The notes: generated by a model not told the origin, from the sequence alone. Shown: positions 1-8,688, numbered from the stretch's first letter. The stretch is DNA of 64,000 bases from Conexibacter woesei Iso977N (GCF_000424625.1 NZ_AUKG01000004.1:186001-250000), one strand, 5' to 3'. A program made the numbers and translations.

Positions 1-2
1 CG

Positions 3-818
3 CGCTACTCCGGGCGCTTCCACTTCATCCTCGGCGCGCTGCTGGCCTGCGGCGCCGCCGCGGTCACGCTCTTCTTCGCCGCGCTGCTCGGCGGTTCGAG
101 CTCGACCAAGACCATCACCTTGAAGACGCTCCCGGCGTGGTCGAAGTGGAAGCCGACGGCGGTCACCGGCAGCGCGGCCGCCCAGCAGATCGCCACCCAC
201 GTCAGCCAGCAGTACCACCTGCCCGACCGCCGCCAGCTCGTGCTCGCCAGCGGCGGCCCCCTGTCCTACGCCAGCCTCCCCGCGTCGCTCGTGATCAAGC
301 ATCCGGACGCCCAGGGCGGCAACATCGAGACGCTCGACGGCGTCGCCGCCCAGTACAAGCTCTGCGCGATCGACCCCTCGTCCCCGAGGGCGAGGGCGCA
401 GCCGAGCAAGTCGTGCGTGTTGTCCGGCAGGCCTTCCGTGAGCCGCGCGCAGCTGCTCAAGCGCGAGGCGGTGGAGCTGGCGCTCTACTCGTTCCGCTAC
501 CTCGGCGTGACCCAGACGGTGGTCCTGATGCCGCCGACGGTGGTCACCGACCGCGACCTCGCGACCGGCAGGACGGTCAACGACGGGACGCTGGCGACCG
601 CGCTGCTGTTCCAGCGCGACGCGCCGGGCGTCGCGACGGCGATCACGCGGCCGCTGAGCCAGACGCTGTCGGACACGACGCCGACGCTGGCCACCGTCAC
701 GCGCTCGCCCGACAGGTCGACCGTCGACACGCTGGCCAGCAGCGTCTACGCCTACCGCTTCACGCTGTCGGAGACGGACGGCTCGGCCTACCTCGTGCTG
801 CAGTCGCCGACCGGCTGA
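3..818 (+). CDS. Partial membrane-anchored protein of unknown function (5' end outside window)
   Basis: The reading frame is open from the left edge, so the start lies outside the window; 271 codons remain. The first visible residues include a hydrophobic segment (about residues 8-32, rich in Ala, Leu and Phe) preceded by basic residues, which suggests a single N-terminal membrane anchor with the rest outside the cytoplasm. The rest is an Ala/Thr/Ser-rich region without a motif I recognise. The ATG at 120 would cut off the membrane segment, so it is not taken as the start. The next gene starts 4 bases after the stop on the same strand, suggesting co-transcription. Function unknown. Confidence 0.65.
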   Translation, partial: RYSGRFHFILGALLACGAAAVTLFFAALLGGSSSTKTITLKTLPAWSKWKPTAVTGSAAAQQIATHVSQQYHLPDRRQLVLASGGPLSYASLPASLVIKHPDAQGGNIETLDGVAAQYKLCAIDPSSPRARAQPSKSCVLSGRPSVSRAQLLKREAVELALYSFRYLGVTQTVVLMPPTVVTDRDLATGRTVNDGTLATALLFQRDAPGVATAITRPLSQTLSDTTPTLATVTRSPDRSTVDTLASSVYAYRFTLSETDGSAYLVLQSPTG

Positions 819-822
819 CGCC

Positions 823-1191
823 GTGGGGCCCGAGGAGCATGCCGCGCTGACGGCCGCCAAGGCGCGGCTCGACAGGTTGTCGTTCTACCCGCGGCCGGTG
901 GCGCTGCGCCGGACGGTCCGGATCCTCTCGGTGCCGTGGCTGTTCCGGCTGCCGTGGTTCTCGCGCTTCGATGGCTACACGATGTGGGACCTGATCCTGC
1001 TGCGCGCGCCGCTGGCGCAGGCGAGCGACGACCTGATCTGCCACGAGCTGTGCCACGTCTGGCAGATGCAGCACAGGCCGCTCGCGATGCCGCTGTCCTA
1101 CCTGTACCGCGGCTACGCCTCCAACCCCTATGAGTTGGAGGCGCGCCGGGCCACTGCGAGTACTGCGGGTCCTTCAGGAGGTCCTGGCTAG
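823..1191 (+). CDS. Small HExxH-motif putative metalloprotein
   Basis: This 122-residue protein starts with GTG. It carries HELCHVWQ at about residues 71-78, preceded by a short hydrophobic helix, and NPYELEAR about 27 residues later, where the Glu could be a third metal ligand. That is the minimal layout of a gluzincin-type zinc peptidase, but the protein is far shorter than the classical families. There is no signal peptide. It follows the upstream membrane protein by 4 bases and its stop overlaps the stop of the convergent M4 protease gene by 4 bases. The last 15 residues look like low-complexity read-through. Peptidase activity is inferred from the motif only. Confidence 0.6.
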   Translation: MGPEEHAALTAAKARLDRLSFYPRPVALRRTVRILSVPWLFRLPWFSRFDGYTMWDLILLRAPLAQASDDLICHELCHVWQMQHRPLAMPLSYLYRGYASNPYELEARRATASTAGPSGGPG

Positions 1192-2639
1192 CAGCTGGGC
1201 TGCCAGGTCGCGGTGACGCCCTGGGACTGCCAGGCGTTGGCGACCGACGTCGCGTTCGCGCCGACATCCCCAGCGGCTGAGACGAACGCGGCGCGCGCGT
1301 CGGCGAAGCCGGACTGCGGCGTCAGGTAGGTGGTCTGCGCGCGGTAGCGCACCTGCTCGGCCTGCGAGCGGCCGATCGTGTCGACCAGGTTGGCGTACAC
1401 CTTGTTCGGGATCCCCGAGTTGGTGTGGACGCCGCCCTCGTCGTCGCTCGTGCAGACGTACTGCGAGGCGGTCGCCGGCTGCCCGTAGGCGCCCGGGTTC
1501 TCCATGTCGCGGATCGCGCCGATCGGCAGGTCCTCGCCCATCGTCGTGTCGCCCGGGTCGATGTCCCACCCGGCCATGTCGGAGATCGCCTCGTTGAGCG
1601 CGCCGGACTGGTCGGCGTACTCCAGGCCCGCCGTGCGCTCGGTGACCGCGTGGGTCAGCTCGTGGCCGGTCACGTCGTTGACGGCGAAGCCGTCGCCGTA
1701 GACCATCTCGGCGCCGTCCCAGAACGCGTTCTCGTAGCCGACGCCGTAGTGCACGAAGCTGACGAGCCCCGCGCCGGCGCCGTCGTAGGAGTCGCGGCCG
1801 AACGTGTTCCTGTAGTAGTCGTAGACGGCGCCCGTGTAGTTGTAGGCGTTGTCCACGTCGGTGTTGCCGGTCGCGCCCTGACCCTCGCTGCGGGCCAGCG
1901 ACCCGGTGCTCGTCGAGCCCCTGGCGTTGTAGATCGTCCGGTTCTTGGCGGTCTCGACGCGGTTGAGCGTGTCGATCACGGCACCCGTGCGGGCGTCGGT
2001 GACCACGAGCTTGCGCACCGGCTGCGAGGTCGAGCGCACGTCGGTCACGTAGGCGAGCGTCGCCGCCTTGGCGCCGAACGGCACGCCCGTGTACATGACG
2101 AGCGACGGCCCGCTGTTGACCGCGGCGTCCGGGATCCCGGCGACCGCGTCCTCGCGCGCCTGCGTCAGCGACTGGGTCGCGTCGGGCGCGCTCGCGGGCG
2201 CGGAGGTCGCGACCGACGAGGTGATCGACTTCATGATGGTGTTGCCGTCGGCGATCCGGACGAGCACGCGCCCGTCGTAGACCGGGACGGCGCCCGCCAT
2301 CTGGTCGTAGACCACGGTCGTGCCCTCGGCGTCCGGCCGGGCGGCGACCTGGTGCAGCTGGGTGCCCGAGCCGAGCCCGAGCATCGACGCGTAGCGGTCG
2401 ACCGCGGCCCGCGCCACGGTCGTGGCCCCGGCGCCGTCCTTCACGCCGAGGGTGCTGGCCCTCACGTCGCCGGCGGCCGTCGAGACGGCGCCGGTCGTCG
2501 CGCGGACCAGCGTCTGCCCGCCTGCGGCGTCAGCCGCGAAGCGTGCGGTGGATGTGGTGGTGGCGGCCCCTGCCGAGGTCGCGTAGAGCGCGCAGAACGC
2601 GCACCCGAGCCCGAGGGCTCGGAAGTATCGGTCTCTCAT
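1188..2639 (-). CDS. Secreted thermolysin-like M4 metallopeptidase
   Basis: A 483-residue secreted zinc endopeptidase of family M4. Residues 1-25 form a signal peptide ending in an Ala-rich cleavage region. Residues about 30-225 match the FTP/PepSY-type propeptide that chaperones folding and is removed. The catalytic domain holds HELTH at 326-330 (two zinc His and the general-base Glu), GALNEAISD with the third ligand Glu350, and GGVHTNSG, where His404 aligns with the catalytic His of thermolysin. All key residues are present and the length is normal. The product is probably exported and self-processed for extracellular protein degradation. The ATG start is followed directly by the signal sequence. 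No operon partner is evident. Confidence 0.93.
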   Translation of the reverse strand: MRDRYFRALGLGCAFCALYATSAGAATTTSTARFAADAAGGQTLVRATTGAVSTAAGDVRASTLGVKDGAGATTVARAAVDRYASMLGLGSGTQLHQVAARPDAEGTTVVYDQMAGAVPVYDGRVLVRIADGNTIMKSITSSVATSAPASAPDATQSLTQAREDAVAGIPDAAVNSGPSLVMYTGVPFGAKAATLAYVTDVRSTSQPVRKLVVTDARTGAVIDTLNRVETAKNRTIYNARGSTSTGSLARSEGQGATGNTDVDNAYNYTGAVYDYYRNTFGRDSYDGAGAGLVSFVHYGVGYENAFWDGAEMVYGDGFAVNDVTGHELTHAVTERTAGLEYADQSGALNEAISDMAGWDIDPGDTTMGEDLPIGAIRDMENPGAYGQPATASQYVCTSDDEGGVHTNSGIPNKVYANLVDTIGRSQAEQVRYRAQTTYLTPQSGFADARAAFVSAAGDVGANATSVANAWQSQGVTATWQPSC

Positions 2640-2662
2640 GGAGCGCTTTCATTGCCTCACCG

Positions 2663-2872
2663 TCAAGGCTGAACCCTGGGATTGTCCGACGATGAGGAGA
2701 CAGGCGCGTACCGCGGACATCGCTGCACGGGCATCCGCGGGTACTTGGGCCAATCGGGATCCCTCAGGCCCAGTTGGCACATGCTGAACACGGAGCCTCG
2801 CCCACTCTTGATGAGCTTCTGGTGTTCGCAGGTGTCGCAGAGGCCGAAGCGCACGGTCGGACATCCTGACAT
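2663..2872 (-). CDS. Small cysteine-rich zinc-ribbon-like protein
   Basis: A 69-residue protein starting at the ATG at 2872; a TTG at 2896 would add eight residues. It has CDTCEH near the N-terminus and two further cysteines in FSMCQLG and QRCPRY, with a conserved-looking core GRGSVFSMC and WPKYPRMPVQRC. The spacing suggests one Cys4 metal site. I recognise this only as a small hypothetical protein of actinobacterial type. It is divergent from the ABC exporter pair, whose start is 39 bases away, so the two may share a promoter region. Its function is unknown; a structural zinc site is inferred from the cysteines. Confidence 0.6.
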   Translation of the reverse strand: MSGCPTVRFGLCDTCEHQKLIKSGRGSVFSMCQLGLRDPDWPKYPRMPVQRCPRYAPVSSSSDNPRVQP

Positions 2873-2911
2873 GGCGCGGGTTCGTTTCTCATGCAACTAC
2901 ACTGAGATCTC

Positions 2912-4690
2912 TTGTCGACGTTCCGCAGACTCCTCGGCTTCCTCTCCCCGTACAGGACCGGCCTCGCCTGGTCGGCGCTGCTCGCTGGGCTGGCGATGAT
3001 CATGACGGTCGTGATCCCGTGGCTCACGGGCCGGGCGATCGACCAGATCCGGGAGGGTGACTCGCACGACCTCAACCGGATCGGGATCCTGATCGCCGCC
3101 GCCGGCCTGGCGCGACTGGTGCTGACCGTCGGGCGGCGGCTGGTCGCGGGGCGCGTGTCGCTGGGCGTCGAGTACGACCTGCGCCAGCGGTTGTACACGC
3201 ACTTCCTCGGGCTCGAGCTGGGGTTCTTCGACCGCCAGCAGACCGGGCAGCTGATGTCGCGCGCGACGGTCGACCTGGCCGCGGTCCGGTTCTTCCTCGG
3301 CTACGGGATCGTCTTCATCTTCCAGGCCGCGCTGACGATCATCCTGGCCGGGATCGCGATGTTCCTCGTCGACCCGCTGCTGGCGGCGATCTCGCTGCTG
3401 CCGGTGCCGTTCGTCGTCGTGATCGCCTCGCGCTACGGGCGCCGCGCGCGGCCGGCCCAGCAGGCGGTCCAGCAGCGGATCGCGGAGCTGACCGCCGACG
3501 CGGAGGAGTCGATCGGCGGCGTGCGCGTCGTCAAGGCCTTCGCGCGCGAGGACCGGCAGCTGGAGCGCTTCGCCGGCTCGACCGCGCGCGTGTTCGACCA
3601 GGAGATGATCGCGACGAGGCTGTCGGCGTTCTACCAGCCCTTGATCGGCTTCATCCCGCAGATCGGGCTGGCCTGCGTGCTGCTGATCGGCGGGCGGCGC
3701 GTGATCGCGGGCGACATGACGCTCGGCGACTTCACCGCGTTCTACACGTACTTGTTGATGTTGCTGGTTCCGATGCGCCAGCTGGGCATGACGCTGGGGC
3801 TCGCGCAGCGCGCGACCGCGTCGGGCGCGCGGCTGTTCGAGGTCTTCGACCGTGAGGCGACGATCCAGGCGCCGGCGGACGTGGTCCCGATGCCGGAGGG
3901 CAACGGGCACGTGGAGCTGCGCGACGTGACGTTCGCCTACGAGGGCGCGCAGGGGCCGGCGCTTGTTGATGTCGATCTCGACGTCCCGGCCGGCACGGTC
4001 GTCGCGTTGGTCGGCGCGACGGGGTCGGGCAAGACCACGTTGGTGCAGTTGCTCGGGCGCCTGTACGACGTGGAGTCGGGCGCCGTGCTGATCGACGGCG
4101 TCGACGTGCGTGATGTCGACCCGACCGAGCTGCGCTCGCAGATCGCGGTGGTCGACGACGCGCCGTTCCTGTTCTCCACCACGATCGCCGACAACATCGC
4201 CTACGCGCGCGGTGGCGCCGACGTGGTCGACCGCGAGCTGATCGAGCAGGCCGCGCGGCGCGCGCAGGCCCACGAGTTCATCATGGCCTTGCCCGACGGC
4301 TACGACACGCGCGTCGGCGAGCGCGGGCTGACGCTGAGCGGCGGCCAGCGCCAGCGGGTCGCGATCGCGCGGGCGCTGCTGGCCGATCCGCGGATCCTGG
4401 TGCTCGACGACGCGACGTCCGCCGTGGACGCCTCGACCGAGCAGCGGATCAAGGACGCGCTGAGGGAGGTGATGGCGGGCCGGACGACGTTCGTCATCGC
4501 CCACCGCCTGTCGACGATCGCGCTGGCCGACGTGATCGTCGTCGTCGAGGAGGGGCGCGTCGTCGCCCAGGGCACGCACGAGGAGCTGCTGGACGTCTCC
4601 GAGCTGTACGCCGAGATCGTGGAGAAGGGCTTGCCGGACCAGGTGTTCCTGAACAAGAACGACCCCGAGCGCGAGGTGGCGGGCCTGTGA
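2912..4690 (+). CDS. ABC exporter half-transporter, subunit with degenerate ATP site
   Basis: A 592-residue type IV ABC exporter half: six transmembrane helices (about 1-310) then a nucleotide-binding domain. Visible motifs are Walker A GATGSGKTT, signature LSGGQRQR, Walker B ILVLDDATS and the switch His in IAHRLST. The catalytic Glu after Walker B is Asp (LDDATS), and the Q-loop region reads VVDDAPF with no Gln, so this half contributes the non-hydrolysing site of a heterodimer. The start is TTG at 2912. Its stop overlaps the GTG start of the partner gene by 4 bases. The substrate cannot be told from sequence; lipid or drug export is typical of the family. Confidence 0.9.
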   Translation: MSTFRRLLGFLSPYRTGLAWSALLAGLAMIMTVVIPWLTGRAIDQIREGDSHDLNRIGILIAAAGLARLVLTVGRRLVAGRVSLGVEYDLRQRLYTHFLGLELGFFDRQQTGQLMSRATVDLAAVRFFLGYGIVFIFQAALTIILAGIAMFLVDPLLAAISLLPVPFVVVIASRYGRRARPAQQAVQQRIAELTADAEESIGGVRVVKAFAREDRQLERFAGSTARVFDQEMIATRLSAFYQPLIGFIPQIGLACVLLIGGRRVIAGDMTLGDFTAFYTYLLMLLVPMRQLGMTLGLAQRATASGARLFEVFDREATIQAPADVVPMPEGNGHVELRDVTFAYEGAQGPALVDVDLDVPAGTVVALVGATGSGKTTLVQLLGRLYDVESGAVLIDGVDVRDVDPTELRSQIAVVDDAPFLFSTTIADNIAYARGGADVVDRELIEQAARRAQAHEFIMALPDGYDTRVGERGLTLSGGQRQRVAIARALLADPRILVLDDATSAVDASTEQRIKDALREVMAGRTTFVIAHRLSTIALADVIVVVEEGRVVAQGTHEELLDVSELYAEIVEKGLPDQVFLNKNDPEREVAGL

Positions 4691-6525
4691 CGCCGCCGCT
4701 GAACGCCGACCAGACGCAGGCGCTGAGCCGCCGCGACGACCTGCGGCGCCGCCTGAGGGCGACGAGCGGGCGCGCGCGCAAGCTGCGCGGCATCGTCGAG
4801 CTGCTGCGGCCCTACAGGTCGCGGACCGCGCTCATGATGGTGGCCTTGGTCCTGGGCACGGCGGCCGCACTGGCCCCGGCGCCGCTGGCCAGGCAGGCGA
4901 TCGACCGCGGCATCACCAAGGGCGACACGGGCGCGCTGACGGTGATCGTGATCTTGTTCATCATCTCGGCGTTGGTCGTGTGGAGCACGTCGTACGCGCA
5001 GACCTACCTGACCAACTGGGTCGGGCAGCGTGCGCTGCAGGACCTGCGGCTGGACGTCTTCCGCCACCTGCAGGAGATGCCGGTGGCGTTCTACGAGCGG
5101 CGGCCCGCAGGCGTGCTGATCTCGCGGCTGACGAACGATGTCGAAGCCCTCGAGTCGATGGTCACCGACTCGGTGACGACGCTGTTCCAGGCGTCGCTGA
5201 CGCTGGTGGGGTCGATCGTGATCCTGTTGCTGTTCGACGTCGAGCTGGCGTTGTTGACGTTCTTGATCTTCCCGGTGCTGGCGGTGGGGTCGTTCGTGTT
5301 CCGGCTCGCGTCCGCGGATGCGTTCTCCCGTACACGAGAGACGATCGGCGCGCTGACGGCGTACCTGCAGGAGTCGCTGAGCGGGATCCGCGTGTTGAAG
5401 TCCTACGCGCAGGAGCCGCGGCACAGCGGGGTCTTCGCGGGGCTGAACGCGGAGAACCGGCGCGCCAACATGACGACGGTCAACCTGAACGCCGCGTACT
5501 TCCCGTCGGTGGAGTTCGTCTCGGCCATCGCGACGGTGGGGATCCTGCTGTACGGCGGGCACCAGGTCCTGAACGGCGACGTGACGGTGGGTGTGCTCGT
5601 CGGGTTCATCGCGGCGCTGAACGGGTTCTTCGACCCGATCTCGCAGCTGTCGCAGGTCTACACGACCTACCAGTCGGGCATGGCGGCGCTGGACAAGATC
5701 TTCGCGCTGCTCGACGAGGAGGCGGAGCTGGTCGACGCTGACGATGCCGTGGAGCTGCCGCGGCCGCTGCGGGGCGAGATCTCGTTCGAGGACGTGACGT
5801 TCTCGTACTCGACGGCCGAGGGCGTCAAGACCGCGCTGGAGGACGTGACGCTGCACGTCCCGCCCGGGCAGACCGTGGCGCTGGTCGGCGCGACGGGCGC
5901 GGGCAAGTCGACGCTGGCCAAGCTGGCGGCGCGGTTCTACGACCCGACGGCGGGGCGCGTCGTTGTTGATGGCTATGACTTGCGCGACGTCACGATGAAG
6001 TCGCTGCGGTCGCAGATGGGGATCGTGCCGCAGGAGGGGTTCCTGTTCAGCGGGACGTTGCGCGACAACATCGCCTTCGGGGTTCCTGAAGGGGTTGCGG
6101 TCGACGACGCCGACCTCGAGCACGCGTGCCGGGCGCTGGGCGCGTGGGACTTCATCATGAAGTTGGAGCACGGGCTCGACACGCAGATCGGCGAGCGCGG
6201 CGTGCAGCTGTCGGCGGGGCAGCGCCAGCTCGTGGCGTTCACGCGCGCGCTGGTCGCGGATCCGCGGATCCTGGTGCTGGACGAGGCGACGTCGAACGTC
6301 GACCTGCGCACCGAGACGACGATCGAGAACGGGCTGCGACGGCTGCTCGCGGGCCGGACGGCGATCGTGATCGCGCACCGGCTGTCGACGATCCGGCAGG
6401 CGGGGCGGATCGTCGTGTTGGATGGCGGGCAGATCGTGGAGTCCGGGACGCACGACGAGCTGCTGGCGGCGCAGGGGCGCTACTGGCGCCTGTACCGCGA
6501 CTGGGCGGAGCAGGCGGCGGCCTAG
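4687..6525 (+). CDS. ABC exporter half-transporter, subunit with catalytic Walker B
   Basis: A 612-residue ABC exporter half and partner of the preceding gene, joined by a GTGA overlap. An N-terminal extension of about 35 residues precedes six membrane helices and an ATPase domain with Walker A GATGAGKST, Q-loop IVPQEGF, Walker B ILVLDEATS with the catalytic Glu, and IAHRLST. Its signature is LSAGQRQL, not LSGGQ. Together with the Asp in the partner's Walker B this is the classic asymmetric arrangement of heterodimeric exporters of the TM287/288 type: one degenerate and one hydrolysing site. The gene ends 5 bases before the palindromic hairpin at 6531-6571. Confidence 0.92.
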   Translation: MTPPLNADQTQALSRRDDLRRRLRATSGRARKLRGIVELLRPYRSRTALMMVALVLGTAAALAPAPLARQAIDRGITKGDTGALTVIVILFIISALVVWSTSYAQTYLTNWVGQRALQDLRLDVFRHLQEMPVAFYERRPAGVLISRLTNDVEALESMVTDSVTTLFQASLTLVGSIVILLLFDVELALLTFLIFPVLAVGSFVFRLASADAFSRTRETIGALTAYLQESLSGIRVLKSYAQEPRHSGVFAGLNAENRRANMTTVNLNAAYFPSVEFVSAIATVGILLYGGHQVLNGDVTVGVLVGFIAALNGFFDPISQLSQVYTTYQSGMAALDKIFALLDEEAELVDADDAVELPRPLRGEISFEDVTFSYSTAEGVKTALEDVTLHVPPGQTVALVGATGAGKSTLAKLAARFYDPTAGRVVVDGYDLRDVTMKSLRSQMGIVPQEGFLFSGTLRDNIAFGVPEGVAVDDADLEHACRALGAWDFIMKLEHGLDTQIGERGVQLSAGQRQLVAFTRALVADPRILVLDEATSNVDLRTETTIENGLRRLLAGRTAIVIAHRLSTIRQAGRIVVLDGGQIVESGTHDELLAAQGRYWRLYRDWAEQAAA

Positions 6526-6530
6526 AGACG

Positions 6531-6571
6531 CAAGTCGTCTGGCCCCCGTATGGCGGGGGTTAGACGACTTG
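6531..6571. repeat. Palindromic repeat element, copy 1 (bidirectional hairpin between convergent genes)
   Basis: A 41-base inverted repeat: left arm CAAGTCGTCTGGCCCCCG (6531-6548), 5-base loop, right arm CGGGGGTTAGACGACTTG (6554-6571). The arms pair over 18 positions with two G-T wobbles. It sits between the stop of the ABC gene (6525) and the convergent diguanylate cyclase, whose stop codon TAA lies inside the right arm at 6562-6560. It can act as a hairpin terminator from both sides, although there is no clear T-tract. A second copy of identical length lies inside a gene at 63149-63189. Confidence 0.9.
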
Positions 6572-7615
6572 GATCGCCGCGCTGGTCACGACGCGGCCCT
6601 TGCCGGCGCGCTTGGCGGTGCGCAGCGCGGCGTCGGCGGCGGCCAGGAGCGCGTCGGCGTCGCTCGCGTCGTCGGGGTGCATCGCGATGCCGGCCGACGC
6701 GCCGAGCGTGATGCCCTGGAGCTCCAGGGCCTCGGCGGCGGCGGTGACGGCGACGATCGCGCGCTGGGCGACGGCGTGGACGACCGCGGGGTCGGCGTCC
6801 GGGAGGACGATCGCGAACTCGTCGCCGCCGAGGCGCGCGACGAGGTCGGTGTCGCGGGCCGCGTTGCGCAGGGCGCGCGCGGCGGCGGTGAGCGCCGCGT
6901 CTCCCCCGTGATGGCCGTGGATCGTGTTGACCTGCTTGAAGCCGTCGAGGTCGATCAGGACGATCCCGAGCCGGTCGGTCCCACGCCGCCCCTGCGCACG
7001 CCGTTCCAGGCACGCGTAGAGCGCGCGGCGGTTGGCGAGCTCGGTCAGCGGGTCGTGCAGGGCTTCGGCGCGCGCGGTGGCGCGCTGGGCGACGAGCTCG
7101 CGGCGGGCGGCGACCATCAGGGCGCCGGTGAGGGCGAAGACGACGGTCAGGACGATCGTGACCGCCAGGCCTTGGCCCGTGAAGGCGTGCGGGTCGTAGG
7201 CAAGCGGCAGGAGGTGGAGGGTCGTGACCAGCGCGAGCGCGGAGGCCGCGACCTTGCCGTCGTAGAACCAGGCGCAGTAGACGATGATCAGCAGCGCGAG
7301 GGCGCGCAGCGGCGAGGTCGAGCCGCCGGTCGCGGCGATCGCCACGGGCACCAGCGCGATCGAGCCGACCGTCCCGACCTGGAAGAGGATCACGAGCTTG
7401 CGGTTGGCCGGCAGGACGGCGAGCGTCCCGGCCCAGCCGAGCGCGAGGACGCCGGCGACGCTGAGGATCGTCTGGTGGTCGCGATCGGCGCCCGGCAGGT
7501 GCGGATACAGCACCCAGAGCAGCCCCATCACGACCCACGCACCGATGGCAGCCCGAACCGCGAGCAGCTCCCGCGCTCGGGTCACCCGCCGTCGGTCGAC
7601 AGAAAGGATCCTCAT
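6560..7615 (-). CDS. Membrane-bound diguanylate cyclase (GGDEF)
   Basis: A 351-residue protein that makes the second messenger c-di-GMP from two GTP. The N-terminal half (about 20-175) has several hydrophobic helices, probably six, of a membrane sensor without a named domain. A GGDEF domain follows, with DPLTELANRR at its start and the active-site motif GGDEF intact. RDTD stands five residues before GGDEF, which is the product-inhibition I-site (RxxD), so feedback control by c-di-GMP is expected. No EAL domain is present. The last residues (QVV) and the stop codon are encoded by one arm of the palindromic repeat, so the natural C-terminus may have been altered by that element. Confidence 0.92.
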   Translation of the reverse strand: MRILSVDRRRVTRARELLAVRAAIGAWVVMGLLWVLYPHLPGADRDHQTILSVAGVLALGWAGTLAVLPANRKLVILFQVGTVGSIALVPVAIAATGGSTSPLRALALLIIVYCAWFYDGKVAASALALVTTLHLLPLAYDPHAFTGQGLAVTIVLTVVFALTGALMVAARRELVAQRATARAEALHDPLTELANRRALYACLERRAQGRRGTDRLGIVLIDLDGFKQVNTIHGHHGGDAALTAAARALRNAARDTDLVARLGGDEFAIVLPDADPAVVHAVAQRAIVAVTAAAEALELQGITLGASAGIAMHPDDASDADALLAAADAALRTAKRAGKGRVVTSAAIQVV

Positions 7616-7668
7616 CCCCAGTTCGGGTGATCGACCACGGCGAGGCCGCGTTGAGGCCGGGGCGCGGT

Positions 7669-8298
7669 CTAGCGTCCGAAGAGGCGGCGCTTCTTGGTGG
7701 CCTTGGTGCCGCTGGCGGCGTCGAAGCCGGGCGGGGCCTTCGAGATGCGTGGCGCGGGCGACTGGTCGACGGGTGCGCTGGCCGAGGCGGCCGGGCCGCC
7801 GGTCTGGGCCGAGGGTGCGCCGGAGCCGATCTGGCGCTGCTTGGGCGAGGCGCCGCCGAGGGCGGTCCGGGACGTGTCGAGCATGTGCGACGCGTCCTCG
7901 TTGACCTTGGCGAGCAGGTCGTCACGTTCCTTGCGCGCCTTCTCCGGGTTCAGGAGACGGCGGTCGGTCGGGTGCATCTCGGCGTCGGTGGCGGCCGGGA
8001 TGTGGCGCACCTTCGCCTTGATCGCGGAGTGCCGGACGGCAAGCGCCGCCTGCATCTGCGCATCCTGCGGATCGAACGCCCAGCCGTGGAAGCCGACCCA
8101 GACCACACCCGCGCCTTCCTGCCGGAGCGCGCTCCGCGGCGCAGCGAACCGGAAGTGCTGCGAGAACGCGAACGCCTCGCGCTCGTCATGGAACCGCAGC
8201 CGGAACCCCACGAAGACATCGACGAACTGCCGGCCGATCTCACCACCGGCCCGCCGCATCGCCGGCAGCAGCGCCGGATCCCCTGCTGGAAGCTCCAT
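7669..8298 (-). CDS. Hypothetical cytoplasmic protein with basic C-terminal tail
   Basis: A 209-residue protein from the ATG at 8298; the frame stays open upstream but that part would cross the divergent KTSC gene. The first 120 residues look like a compact alpha/beta domain (VDVFVGFRLRFHDE, VVWVGFHGWAFDP). A charged helical stretch follows (NPEKARKERDDLLAKVNED), then an Ala/Ser/Pro-rich linker, and the end is KKRRLFGR. I do not recognise the family. The competing plus-strand frames are Arg/Ala-rich shadow translations. The neighbours give no functional hint. Confidence 0.5.
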   Translation of the reverse strand: MELPAGDPALLPAMRRAGGEIGRQFVDVFVGFRLRFHDEREAFAFSQHFRFAAPRSALRQEGAGVVWVGFHGWAFDPQDAQMQAALAVRHSAIKAKVRHIPAATDAEMHPTDRRLLNPEKARKERDDLLAKVNEDASHMLDTSRTALGGASPKQRQIGSGAPSAQTGGPAASASAPVDQSPAPRISKAPPGFDAASGTKATKKRRLFGR

Positions 8299-8373
8299 CA
8301 CAACACCCCTGCAATCGGCATCCAGCGACGCATCCTGAGCATCCTGTCCGCCGCCTCCACCATCGTCCATCCC

Positions 8374-8613
8374 ATGACGACCTGGCACCCGTCAACGTCC
8401 GCTGCCGTCGAGGCCTACGCCTACGACGCCCCCACCGAGACCCTCCACCTCCGCTTCCGCGACGGCTCGACGACCTACGACTACCCCTGCACCGCCCCAC
8501 TCTTCGAGAACTTCCTCCGAGCACCCTCCAAAGGCCGCTTCGTGACGGAGATCCTCAAGCCCTACGCCCAATTCCGCGGCACCTCACCCCGCCCGCAGCG
8601 CGGCGGCCGCTGA
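8374..8613 (+). CDS. KTSC-domain protein
   Basis: A 79-residue protein from the ATG at 8374. The pattern of a Ser-rich start, LHLRFRDGSTTYDY, a hydrophobic FENFLRAPSKGRF core and ILKPYAQF fits the short KTSC domain, named for a lysyl-tRNA-synthetase-associated region and also found as stand-alone proteins of unknown role. The conserved S-K-G turn and final Tyr are visible. The gene is divergent from the hypothetical gene ending at 7669; their starts are 75 bases apart. No catalytic function is established for the family. Confidence 0.75.
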   Translation: MTTWHPSTSAAVEAYAYDAPTETLHLRFRDGSTTYDYPCTAPLFENFLRAPSKGRFVTEILKPYAQFRGTSPRPQRGGR

Positions 8614-8688
8614 CCGTCCTGAGCCGCTCCGAGCGCGGCTGCTGCTGCGCCGAGCATGACGACGCCCTTGAGGGTACGTTGCCGTTCA

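Noticed and set aside
4300-6453. Long minus-strand open frame (717 codons) under the ABC exporter gene
   Set aside because: Arg/His/Gln-rich shadow of a gene with complete ABC motifs on the other strand.
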